Below, piece after piece: positions 1 through 6,130 of a DNA stretch of 15,138 bases (positions are counted from its first letter, which is position 1; every line of letters starts with the position of its first letter). The notes beneath the pieces are model-generated. The model saw only the letters and a list, made by a program, of their open reading frames with translations, did not search any database and was not told the origin of the DNA. The stretch comes from Bacillota bacterium (GTDB lineage: Bacteria > Bacillota > Clostridia > Christensenellales > Aristaeellaceae): positions 1-15,138 of the forward strand of contig JAEWNM010000273.1 of NCBI GenBank assembly GCA_023392755.1, written 5' to 3'. A program made the translations under genes and the position numbers.

Positions 1-285
1 GCGATGAGCAGGCTGTACTTGGTCATCACATCACCCCGGGGGATGGCCACGTACTTCACGTCCACATTGTACTTGTCGCCGAATTCCTTTTGCACCCACT
101 GGGTCCAGTAGTTGTTGTCCACGGGGGGGTAGCCTGCCTTGCCGCGGTCATACACCGGCACGGTGATGCTCACCCTTGATTCAAAGGGCTGCATATACCC
201 ATCCGGCTTGGCGGCCTCGCCTATGGCGGCGGGCAGCATTGAGAGCAAGAGGACGATGACAAGCAGGGCTGACGCGATCTTTTTC
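1..285 (-). CDS. Extracellular solute-binding protein of sugar ABC importer, N-terminal part
   Basis: First 95 codons of a protein that continues beyond the left edge. The ATG at 285 follows an AGGAGG ribosome binding site about 9 nt upstream. The product starts with a typical Sec signal (MKK, then a hydrophobic stretch to about residue 22) and continues into a mature region resembling the N-terminus of LplA-type carbohydrate-binding proteins (VSITVPVYDRG, then NNYWTQWVQKEFGD). It lies last in a minus-strand cluster after two sugar permease genes, so it is inferred to capture the sugar outside the cell and deliver it to them. Oddity: the 95 visible residues contain no cysteine, so there is no lipobox. 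Cleavage by signal peptidase I, near AIG-EA, is the likely alternative to lipid anchoring. The substrate cannot be read from this fragment. Confidence 0.85.
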
Positions 286-379
286 ATGGTTCCACTCCTC
301 CTATATATTTTTCCATCAGGATGAACGAAGGGAAAACGAAGGCCGATACAAGCCGGCGCTTTTTTTATTCTTTGGGGCG

Positions 380-1294
380 TTATCCCTTGACGGCCCCGAT
401 CATCACCCCTTTGACAAAGTGCTTTTGCACAAAGGGGTAGACAAGGATGATGGGGATGGTGGCAAACATGACCGCCGCGGCTTGTATGACCTCCGGCGTG
501 GAGACGACGGCGGCGCTTTCCGACAGGCTGACGGCGTCGGAGCCGGAGCTTAGAATCATGTTGGACAGCAGGTATTGTATGGGCTGCAGCGCTCTGGTGG
601 TAATGAAGTACCTGGCGTCGGCATAGGCGTTCCAGCGGCCCACGGCGTAAAACAGGGAAAGCGTGGCCAGGATGGGCTTGGACAGCGGCAGTATGATTTT
701 GAAAAGCATCTGGAAATGGGAAGCCCCGTCCAGGAAGGCTGCTTCCTCCAGGCTGTCGGGTATGGTGGTCTGCAAAAAGCTTTTCATGATGAGCATGTTG
801 TAGGGCGAAAACGAAAGCGGCAGCACAAGCACCCATATTTTATTGGTAAGGTTCAGGCTTTTGTAGAGCAGGTATTCCGGAATCAGCCCGGCGGTGAAGT
901 AGAGCGTAAACAAAATGAGCAGCGATATGGCGTTGCGGCCCCTGAGCCTTTTGCGGGAGAGGGGATAAGCCGCGCACACGGTAAGCACCATGCCGATGGC
1001 CGTGAAAAGCACCGTGACCTCAATGGTGTAGAGCATGGAGTAGGTAAGCTGCCCATCCCGGAAAATGGAAGCGTAGGCCAGGAGGTTTACGCCCTTGGGG
1101 AGCAGGTAAACGGATTTGGCCAGCACCTCGCTGTTGCCAGACACCGACTTTGCGGCAATGTGCAGGAAAGGCAGAATGCAGGTCAGGCACAGCAAAAGGA
1201 TGATAAAGGCGATTATGAAATCGCCCGCGCGCAAGCGGTTTACGCCGCGCAGGCTGTTCGTCTTTGTGGACCGGGAGGCCGCTACTGTATCCAT
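380..1294 (-). CDS. ytcP: Carbohydrate ABC transporter permease, YtcP type
   Basis: 304-residue inner-membrane permease of the MalG-like half of a sugar importer (binding-protein-dependent transport family; YtcP/LplC branch by its overall pattern). About six membrane segments are visible, the first at residues 26-46. The EAA loop that docks on the ATPase lies at about 183-203, with EEAAFLDGAS followed by ILPLSKP, the expected position before the last two membrane segments. The ATG at 1294 has a GGGGAGG site upstream and begins 16 nt after the lplB stop, so the two are co-transcribed and probably translationally coupled. The binding-protein gene follows 94 nt downstream. No ATPase gene is in the window; such systems often share an MsmX-like ATPase encoded elsewhere. 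Confidence 0.93.
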   Translation of the reverse strand: MDTVAASRSTKTNSLRGVNRLRAGDFIIAFIILLLCLTCILPFLHIAAKSVSGNSEVLAKSVYLLPKGVNLLAYASIFRDGQLTYSMLYTIEVTVLFTAIGMVLTVCAAYPLSRKRLRGRNAISLLILFTLYFTAGLIPEYLLYKSLNLTNKIWVLVLPLSFSPYNMLIMKSFLQTTIPDSLEEAAFLDGASHFQMLFKIILPLSKPILATLSLFYAVGRWNAYADARYFITTRALQPIQYLLSNMILSSGSDAVSLSESAAVVSTPEVIQAAAVMFATIPIILVYPFVQKHFVKGVMIGAVKG

Positions 1295-1310
1295 CTCTCA
1301 TCCTCCCCTG

Positions 1311-2273
1311 TCAGATCAGCCCGTTCTCGCCCAGGCTTTTTGCAAACCGGTCGGCGGCGAGAACGAGTATGAAGCCCAGCAGCGACTGGAACAGGCCCAC
1401 CGCCGTGGCGTTGGAGAAATTGCCGCTGGCCAGCCCTTTTTCGTAGATGTAAATGGCCAGCTGGTATTGGTATTCCTTGACCTGCACGTTGCCAAACGCG
1501 CTCAGCCGCTCGAAATTGGAGCCCATGACGCGCCCCAGGTTCATAATCAGAAGCGTGACCGTGGTGGCCCGTATGCCCGGCAGCGTCACATGCCATATTT
1601 TGCGCAGGCGCGTGGCTCCGTCGATGGTGGCGGCCTCGTACAGCTCGCCGTTGATGGAGGTGATGGCGGCCAGGTAGATGATGGTGCCCCAGCCCATGTT
1701 CTGCCACACCCCCACCAGCAGGTACGTGGCGGCCCAGTGGTTTTTTTCGGTCAGGAAGGGGATGCCCTTTTCAATGAGGCCCGCCTGCTTGAGCAGCATG
1801 TTCACAAGCCCCGTATCGGGCCGGAACAGCGTATAGGATACGCTGGCGACGATGACCCAGCTTAAAAAGTGGGGCAGGTACAAAACGGTTTGGGAAATGC
1901 GCTTGAAACGGTTAAAGCGCAGCTCGTTGAGCAGAAGCGCCAGTATAATGGGCACGGGGAAGCCCACCGCCAGATCGAGGAAGTTGAACGCCAGCGAGTT
2001 TTTCAAAGCGCGCAGAAAATCAGCGTCGCGGAATATCTTGGCAAAGATTGAAAACCCCGCCCATTCGCTGCCGGCGAACCCCCTGGCCGGTTTGAAGTTC
2101 ATAAAGGCAATGCGAAGGCCCGGGTACGCGGCATACTTGAACAGGAGGACAAACCCCACAGGCAGCAGCAGCAAAAGATACAGCTGCCAATCGCGCTCAA
2201 GCCAAAGATACCTGCGCCTGCGCACGGCGGCCGGCCCCCATTTGGCCTCGGGTACACGTGTCCCTTGTGCCAC
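1311..2273 (-). CDS. lplB: Carbohydrate ABC transporter permease, LplB type
   Basis: 320-residue permease, the MalF-like partner of the YtcP-type protein. A charged cytoplasmic N-terminus leads into a first membrane segment at about 31-48, then the LplB-family hallmark YPGLRIAFMNFKP at 50-62. The EAA loop is at about 212-232 (YEAATIDGAT, then VTLPGIR). Length and motif positions match full-length family members. The start is a GTG at 2273 with a GGGGGA site about 8 nt upstream; no in-frame ATG fits better. It is first in the operon, and a sigma-A-like promoter lies about 40 nt upstream. The AraC-family regulator is transcribed divergently from the same 269-nt gap, a common arrangement for a local transporter regulator. 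The exported sugar ligand is unknown; plant-polysaccharide oligomers are typical for this family. Confidence 0.93.
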   Translation of the reverse strand: MAQGTRVPEAKWGPAAVRRRRYLWLERDWQLYLLLLLPVGFVLLFKYAAYPGLRIAFMNFKPARGFAGSEWAGFSIFAKIFRDADFLRALKNSLAFNFLDLAVGFPVPIILALLLNELRFNRFKRISQTVLYLPHFLSWVIVASVSYTLFRPDTGLVNMLLKQAGLIEKGIPFLTEKNHWAATYLLVGVWQNMGWGTIIYLAAITSINGELYEAATIDGATRLRKIWHVTLPGIRATTVTLLIMNLGRVMGSNFERLSAFGNVQVKEYQYQLAIYIYEKGLASGNFSNATAVGLFQSLLGFILVLAADRFAKSLGENGLI

Positions 2274-2317
2274 GCCTCTTCCCCCTTTTTATGTATTTTT
2301 ACGGTTCTGATACGTGA

Positions 2318-2347
2318 ATTTTAGCATAGGCATACAAACCGTTTCAA
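2318..2347 (-). promoter_or_regulatory. Predicted sigma-A promoter of the lplB-ytcP operon
   Basis: Read on the minus strand: -35 TTGAAA (2347-2342), an 18-nt spacer, and -10 TAAAAT (2323-2318). Predicted start is near 2310, giving a leader of about 37 nt before the GTG at 2273. No clear AraC-type operator repeat was recognised beside it. Confidence 0.5.
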
Positions 2348-2484
2348 AGCGTTCGGAAATCAAAAGTGCGCAGTTTCGACCATTTATATGCGGTAACTTT
2401 GTTTGAGAATAGACATTATGGCAGCATTCTTCCACATTTTCAGGGGTATGAGCCGCTTTTCGGTCCATCGGCCTTGTTTTGAGG

Positions 2485-2513
2485 TTGAATTTACACGTTG
2501 CACGCACTATACT
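2485..2513 (+). promoter_or_regulatory. Predicted sigma-A promoter of the AraC-family gene
   Basis: -35 TTGAAT (2485-2490), exactly 17 nt, then -10 TATACT (2508-2513). Predicted start is near 2520, followed by a GGGAGGGGAGG ribosome binding site at 2525-2535 and the ATG at 2543. The leader is therefore very short. Confidence 0.65.
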
Positions 2514-2542
2514 GATGACATGGCGGGAGGGGAGGCGGTTTA

Positions 2543-3466
2543 ATGGCCCGGCCCAGGCAAACGGTAATTGAATACAGAAGCTATGAATTGCCCCCGGACT
2601 TTTCCATACTGCTTTTGTCGGGGGAGCGCTGGCACATATCCGACAAAAAGTCGGGGCGGCTGCATTTTCACAACTGCCTGGAGGTGGGCGTGTGCCACAC
2701 CGACAGCGGCATCATGGAGTTTTACGGCGCGCCGCGGCCCTTTCACGCCGGGGATGTGACGTGCATCGCCCGCAACGTACCCCACACCACCTACAGCGCC
2801 CCCGGCCAGGCAAGCTTGTGGACCTACCTTTTTTTCAGCCCGCAGGAGCTTTTGCGCAACTACTTTCAGAACATGCTGCCCTCCGGCGGCCTGTACGCGG
2901 ACATGCTGCAAAACTGCAACATGATACTGCCGGGCAGGGATTATCCCGAAATCCGCCAATTGGCGGAAATGATTATACGGGAGATGGAGCAAAGGCCCGG
3001 CAACTACCAGGTGAGCGTTAGGGGGCTTTGCCTTGCATTGCTTATGGCGTTTTTGCGCATTTACGCGGGCACGAAAAAAAACCCGGACGAAAAAAAGCGC
3101 GGGGACGCGCTGCCCATCGCCCCGGCGCTAAACTATATCCAGGCCAATTACATGTACGATTTTCCCGTGGAACACCTTGCGGGCCTGTGCCATTTGAGCC
3201 CCACCCACTTTCGGCGCACGTTTCACGCCATCATGCAGATGAGCCCGCTGAAATTTATACACACCACGCGCATACTGGAGTCATGCAGCCTCCTGCGCAG
3301 CACGGAGGATTCGGTGGCCGCCATATCCGAGCAGGTGGGCTACGGTTCGGTATCCAGCTTCAACAGGCATTTTCTGCTGGTCATGGGCATCGCGCCCAAC
3401 CCGTGGCGCCGGATGGTGTCGCCCATTGTCAAGCCGTCAATACTGGAATACTCGGGGTGGGTATAG
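2543..3466 (+). CDS. AraC-family transcriptional regulator with cupin sensor domain
   Basis: 307 residues. The N-terminal half resembles the cupin-like ligand-binding domain of AraC regulators: HFHNCLEVGV at 41-50 (two histidines on a strand), HAGDVTCIARNVPH at 68-81. The C-terminal ~100 residues hold two helix-turn-helix motifs, the first around 206-225 (DFPVEHLAGLCHLSPTHF) and the second around 255-290 (SVAAISEQVGYGSVSSFNRHF, then PNPWRR). The ATG at 2543 follows a strong GGGAGGGGAGG site. It is divergent from the lplB transporter operon, so it most likely senses an imported sugar or derivative and regulates that operon; this is inferred from position. The stop lies only 17 nt from the stop of the convergent DUF6273 gene, with no clear terminator between them. 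Confidence 0.93.
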   Translation: MARPRQTVIEYRSYELPPDFSILLLSGERWHISDKKSGRLHFHNCLEVGVCHTDSGIMEFYGAPRPFHAGDVTCIARNVPHTTYSAPGQASLWTYLFFSPQELLRNYFQNMLPSGGLYADMLQNCNMILPGRDYPEIRQLAEMIIREMEQRPGNYQVSVRGLCLALLMAFLRIYAGTKKNPDEKKRGDALPIAPALNYIQANYMYDFPVEHLAGLCHLSPTHFRRTFHAIMQMSPLKFIHTTRILESCSLLRSTEDSVAAISEQVGYGSVSSFNRHFLLVMGIAPNPWRRMVSPIVKPSILEYSGWV

Positions 3467-3483
3467 GCATTGGCCTGCATCAG

Positions 3484-4242
3484 TCAATCGCAGGCATCAA
3501 AGGGATAAGCGGCGTCCACCCATATCGCGGGGCGGATGACGTAGCGCTTCAGGTTGACTTGGCCGGCCGACGCGATGGCGCCGTAGGACTTTACGTGGAA
3601 CCCGGACTTGATGCCCTTGTCCTTGCGCACATCGCGCAGCCACCAGTTGCCGTATGTAAAATCGCAGGGGTCGCCCTCGGCGGGATATGGCATGCCGGAT
3701 TCCGGCTTGTCCAGCAGGTAGGCATTGTTTGGGGCCCTCCGCCGGCTTTCCTTGGGGAAATATTCCTGCACCTGGGACACGCTGAGCAAAAACACCATAT
3801 CCTGCGTGTCGGAAGACGCGGCGATATTGATTTTCTCGCCTGTGGCGGGCGATATGAAGCTGCCGGCGGGCGTCGATACGGTTGTGACCGCAATGGCGCA
3901 TTGCTCCGCGTCCGTAAACGCCTCTGAGACAAAGTCGCTGTTGAGCCATTGCCGGAGGGAGGATTCGGCCCATGTGGCCCGCTGCTTTTTGCTGTTGTAC
4001 GGGCCCGTTTCAAGGCCGGTTCGTGAAATCAGCAGCAGCAGGCCGTCGTGCTCGTCAAGCACGGTCCATTCAATGGGTTCGCAGCCGGAGCAGCCGCCCG
4101 ACTGCACATAGCTGCCAAAGAGAACGGTGTCGCCCGCCGCCGGAACACAAGCCGAGGCCGAGCCTTGCGCCGGGGCCAGGCCGGCAAGCATCAAACAGGC
4201 CGCCAGCACCGGGAGCATCCACTGGCATTTCAAACGCTTCAT
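3484..4242 (-). CDS. Secreted DUF6273 domain protein
   Basis: 252 residues, exported. An N-terminal signal (KR, then a hydrophobic run to about residue 22) is followed by AQGSASAC. The A-S-A-C tetrad is a poor lipobox, so signal peptidase I cleavage near residues 27-31 is more likely than lipidation. The mature part matches the DUF6273 pattern of Clostridia: IEWTVLD at 57-63, LLLLISRTGLE at 68-78, WAESSLRQWLN at 91-101, NWWLRD at 199-204 and IRPAIWVD at 236-243. The family has no established biochemical role; it is often found in secreted or surface proteins and is thought to adopt a formylglycine-enzyme/C-type-lectin-like fold. Five cysteines (32, 51, 54, 115, 193) remain in the mature chain plus C251. 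The ATG at 4242 has a GGGGG site about 10 nt upstream. Confidence 0.8.
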   Translation of the reverse strand: MKRLKCQWMLPVLAACLMLAGLAPAQGSASACVPAAGDTVLFGSYVQSGGCSGCEPIEWTVLDEHDGLLLLISRTGLETGPYNSKKQRATWAESSLRQWLNSDFVSEAFTDAEQCAIAVTTVSTPAGSFISPATGEKINIAASSDTQDMVFLLSVSQVQEYFPKESRRRAPNNAYLLDKPESGMPYPAEGDPCDFTYGNWWLRDVRKDKGIKSGFHVKSYGAIASAGQVNLKRYVIRPAIWVDAAYPFDACD

Positions 4243-4330
4243 TGGTACATATCCCCCTACAGATGCAATTCAGGGCGCGGCCGGGCACGAAAGGGGCGCG
4301 CCGCGCGGGCAAATGCTTTTTACAGGAAGC

Positions 4331-4358
4331 ATTATACAACAGGACGCGCGCATTGCAA
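4331..4358 (-). promoter_or_regulatory. Predicted sigma-A promoter of the DUF6273 gene
   Basis: Minus strand: -35 TTGCAA (4358-4353), 16 nt, then a perfect -10 TATAAT (4336-4331). Predicted start is near 4324, giving an ~80-nt GC-rich leader. It lies about 56 nt from the plus-strand promoter of the next gene, so the 231-nt gap holds two back-to-back promoters. Confidence 0.6.
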
Positions 4359-4414
4359 ATCATCAATTCGGTACCGGTTTACCAGATTGTATCCATGCAT
4401 GCAGGGAACATATC

Positions 4415-4443
4415 TTTACACCATCCCCGCAATGCTTTATAAT
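4415..4443 (+). promoter_or_regulatory. Predicted sigma-A promoter of the PfoR/EIIC-like gene
   Basis: -35 TTTACA (4415-4420), exactly 17 nt, and a perfect -10 TATAAT (4438-4443). Predicted start is near 4450, so the ribosome binding site begins within a few nucleotides of the transcript's 5' end. Confidence 0.7.
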
Positions 4444-4473
4444 GTAGCGAAATTGGGGGAAGGGGGCATTGTC

Positions 4474-5529
4474 ATGCAGGAGAATAAGAAACCGTCCCTG
4501 GGGGCGCGGCTGCTCAAGCGCTACGGGCTGAACGCGTTGAGCGCCATGGCGCTGGGCTTGTTTTCCACACTCATTATCGGCACGATCCTGGACCAGCTGG
4601 GCGCGTTAATCCCCGGCCTTTCCATACTGAGCGAAATTGCCGCCACGGCAAAATCCGCGCCGGTGGTGGGCGCGGCCATTGGCGTATCCGTCGCCTGGGG
4701 CATGAAGGTGAAGCCGCTGGCCATATTCACATCCGCCGCCTCCGGCGCCGTAGGCTACGCCCTGGGCGGCCCGCTGGGCTGCTTTCTGGCGGCGGTGGCA
4801 GGCGCGGAGGCCGGCAACCTGATCGCGGGCAAAACGAAGCTGGATATCATTCTTATTCCCTCGGCCACCCTTATGGCGGGCGGTCTGGCCGCCTATATCG
4901 TCAGCCCGGCGGTGAACTGGCTGATGGCTCTTTTACGCAATTTTATCGATACGGCCACGCTTTTGCAGCCCATTCCCATGGGCATCATCGTATCGGTGGT
5001 GGTGGGCCTTGTGCTGACCGCGCCCATTTCCTCGGCCGCGCTGTGCGCCATGATCTTTTCCGTGCCGGAGGGCGGCGAGCTTGGCCTGGGGCTTAAGCTG
5101 GCGGCCGGAGCGGCCACGGTTGGCTGCTGCGCCCAGATGGTGGGCTTCGCCGTATCCAGCTACCGCGAAAACGGGGTGGGCGGCCTGGTGGCCCAGGGCG
5201 TAGGCACCTCCATGCTGCAGGTGCCCAACATACTTGTCCATCCCCTGATCCTTGTTCCGCCTACCCTGGCCGCCGCCATACTGGGTCCGCTTTCCACGAC
5301 GCTGTTCCAAATGCACAACAGCGGCGTGTTCGCGGGCATGGGCACATCCGGCTTCGTGGGGCAGATCGGCACGTACAGGGCCATGGCGCAGCAGGAGGGG
5401 GCGGGAATCGTGGCCATGAAGATGCTGGCGCTGCATCTGGTGCTGCCGGCCATCCTCTCCCTTGGCATCAGCGAGCTGATGCGAAAGCTGGGCTTCATCA
5501 AGCCCGGCGACATGAAGCTGCAACTGTAA
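4474..5529 (+). CDS. PfoR/PTS EIIC-like integral membrane protein
   Basis: 351 residues, almost entirely hydrophobic with about nine or ten membrane segments. Composition and layout match the PfoR group (COG3641, Pfam PTS_EIIC_2): a short charged N-terminus, glycine-rich helices (ALGGPLGCFLAAVAGAEAGN at about 95-114), the conserved PIPMGIIVSVVVGLVLTAPIS region near 165-185, and MHNSGVFAGMGTSGFVGQIG near 281-300. The open frame extends upstream to 4048, but the ATG at 4474 is chosen because a GGGGGAAGGGGG site precedes it by 7 nt and the only good promoter lies just upstream. The family is annotated either as a PTS IIC component or, from Clostridium perfringens, as a regulator of toxin expression. 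No IIA or IIB gene is nearby, so substrate and role are unknown. Confidence 0.85.
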   Translation: MQENKKPSLGARLLKRYGLNALSAMALGLFSTLIIGTILDQLGALIPGLSILSEIAATAKSAPVVGAAIGVSVAWGMKVKPLAIFTSAASGAVGYALGGPLGCFLAAVAGAEAGNLIAGKTKLDIILIPSATLMAGGLAAYIVSPAVNWLMALLRNFIDTATLLQPIPMGIIVSVVVGLVLTAPISSAALCAMIFSVPEGGELGLGLKLAAGAATVGCCAQMVGFAVSSYRENGVGGLVAQGVGTSMLQVPNILVHPLILVPPTLAAAILGPLSTTLFQMHNSGVFAGMGTSGFVGQIGTYRAMAQQEGAGIVAMKMLALHLVLPAILSLGISELMRKLGFIKPGDMKLQL

Positions 5530-5564
5530 ATACCGCGCGCACGCAAGCGGCGCGCAGCTGAAAA

Positions 5565-5599
5565 GGCCCGGTTTGGGAGCATATTCCGAGACCGGGCTT
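5565..5599 (+). terminator. Degenerate terminator-like hairpin left of repeat copy 1
   Basis: Stem GCCCGGT (5566-5572) / ACCGGGC (5591-5597), with further imperfect pairing around a GCATAT loop. It follows the PfoR/EIIC-like stop by 36 nt but lacks a U-tract: the sequence runs straight into the repeat (AGTGCATCAAC). It closely resembles the complete terminator on the other side of the repeat (5805-5845). Confidence 0.55.
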
Positions 5600-5804
5600 A
5601 GTGCATCAACAAAGTGGCTGACGCCACTTTGTTGAGTTTTTCCCTCGCTTCACTGCAAAAGGCTACGCCTTTTGCGGCCGTTTGCTCGGGCAAGGAAGGA
5701 ATTTCATCGAAATTCCTCGCAAACCACCGCACATGTCGCTGGTTTGCGATTTCGAATCGGAGAGCTGCGGCCCTCCGATACCTCCCTGGGTTTTTTATAG
5801 TCTG
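5600..5804 (+). repeat. 205-bp hairpin-rich dispersed repeat, copy 1
   Basis: Direct copy, roughly 85-90% identical by eye, of 8232-8440. Ends are shared AGTGYATCAAC on the left and GTCTG on the right. It folds into at least five successive hairpins: H1 5606-5618/5623-5635 (13 bp, loop TGAC, then GTTTTTCCC, itself terminator-like); H2 GCAAAAGGC 5655-5663 / 5667-5675; H3 AGGAATTTC 5697-5705 / 5709-5717; H4 CGCAAACCA 5718-5726 / TGGTTTGCG 5740-5748 with a 13-nt loop; H5 TCGGAGAGC 5757-5765 / 5770-5778. Differences from copy 2 keep stems paired and break reading frames, so the overlapping minus-strand open frame is not a gene. No transposase and no long terminal inverted repeat is present. Family unknown to me. 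Confidence 0.85.
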
Positions 5805-5845
5805 AAGCCCGGTCCGGGAGCATATCCGGGACCGGGCTTTTTTAT
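5805..5845 (+). terminator. Strong intrinsic terminator right of repeat copy 1
   Basis: Perfect 15-bp stem AAGCCCGGTCCGGGA (5805-5819) / TCCGGGACCGGGCTT (5825-5839), 5-nt loop GCATA, then a T-run (5840-5843). Its stem and loop match the degenerate hairpin at 5565-5599 at about 31 of 36 aligned positions, so the repeat sits between two versions of one terminator. Confidence 0.9.
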
Positions 5846-5957
5846 TGTTTGCAGCTCTTTTGGAAGGATATTTGGAAACCTGGCCGTTTTCCTTGAAAAA
5901 ACGCGGCATTTGGGCGATATATGCAATGTAAAATCATTTGCGAAACGTTGCTTTGGA

Positions 5958-5986
5958 GTGACAGGCATGCAATGCCGTGATATACT
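5958..5986 (+). promoter_or_regulatory. Predicted sigma-A promoter of the c-di-GMP gene
   Basis: -35 GTGACA (5958-5963), exactly 17 nt, and -10 TATACT (5981-5986) with an extended TGn element (5979-5980). The spacer contains the small inverted repeat GGCAT-GCA-ATGCC (5964-5976), a possible operator. Predicted start near 5992 leaves a ~138-nt leader. Between the terminator at 5845 and this promoter I see nothing else. Confidence 0.65.
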
Positions 5987-6044
5987 TAGGGCAGAATAGC
6001 TGTATTTTCATGGCAGTCCTTCTTGTTTCCGCCACTTTTCCCGC

Positions 6045-6096
6045 GCATGGCCGGGGAACCAGCAAAGCCGGGCCTGTCGAGCCGGTTCCCGCATGC
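6045..6096 (+). promoter_or_regulatory. Leader stem-loop with an alternative pairing, upstream of the c-di-GMP gene
   Basis: In the predicted leader, GCATG (6045-6049) pairs with CATGC (6092-6096) and GGGAACC (6054-6060) with GGTTCCC (6084-6090). A second helix, AGCCGG (6066-6071) with CCGGTT (6082-6087), uses part of the same 3' arm, so the two cannot coexist. This resembles a conformational switch but could be chance. It does not match the c-di-GMP-I riboswitch: the GGGCAAACC block and the GAAA-loop helix are absent. Confidence 0.3.
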
Positions 6097-6130
6097 ATTC
6101 ATTTAATGACCTTTACAAGGCGGTGGGCAG

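Noticed and set aside
296..366. Small hairpin plus T-run between ytcP and the binding-protein gene as a terminator
   Set aside because: The stem is only about 4 bp (GCCG/CGGC); not enough to call a terminator, though a weak attenuating effect is possible.
3473..3495. GCCTGC/GCAGGC inverted repeat as a terminator between the AraC and DUF6273 genes
   Set aside because: Only 6 bp, long loop, no T-run on either strand, and one arm is close to or overlaps the coding end.
4048..4473. 142-codon N-terminal extension of the PfoR/EIIC-like frame
   Set aside because: It overlaps the DUF6273 start and both promoters, is Arg/Gly-rich, and lacks a ribosome binding site, whereas 4474 has an excellent one.
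6054..6090. c-di-GMP-I (GEMM) riboswitch
   Set aside because: A GCAAAGCC string and a GCCGG-TT block recall the motif, but the first conserved block and the GAAA-capped helix are missing.
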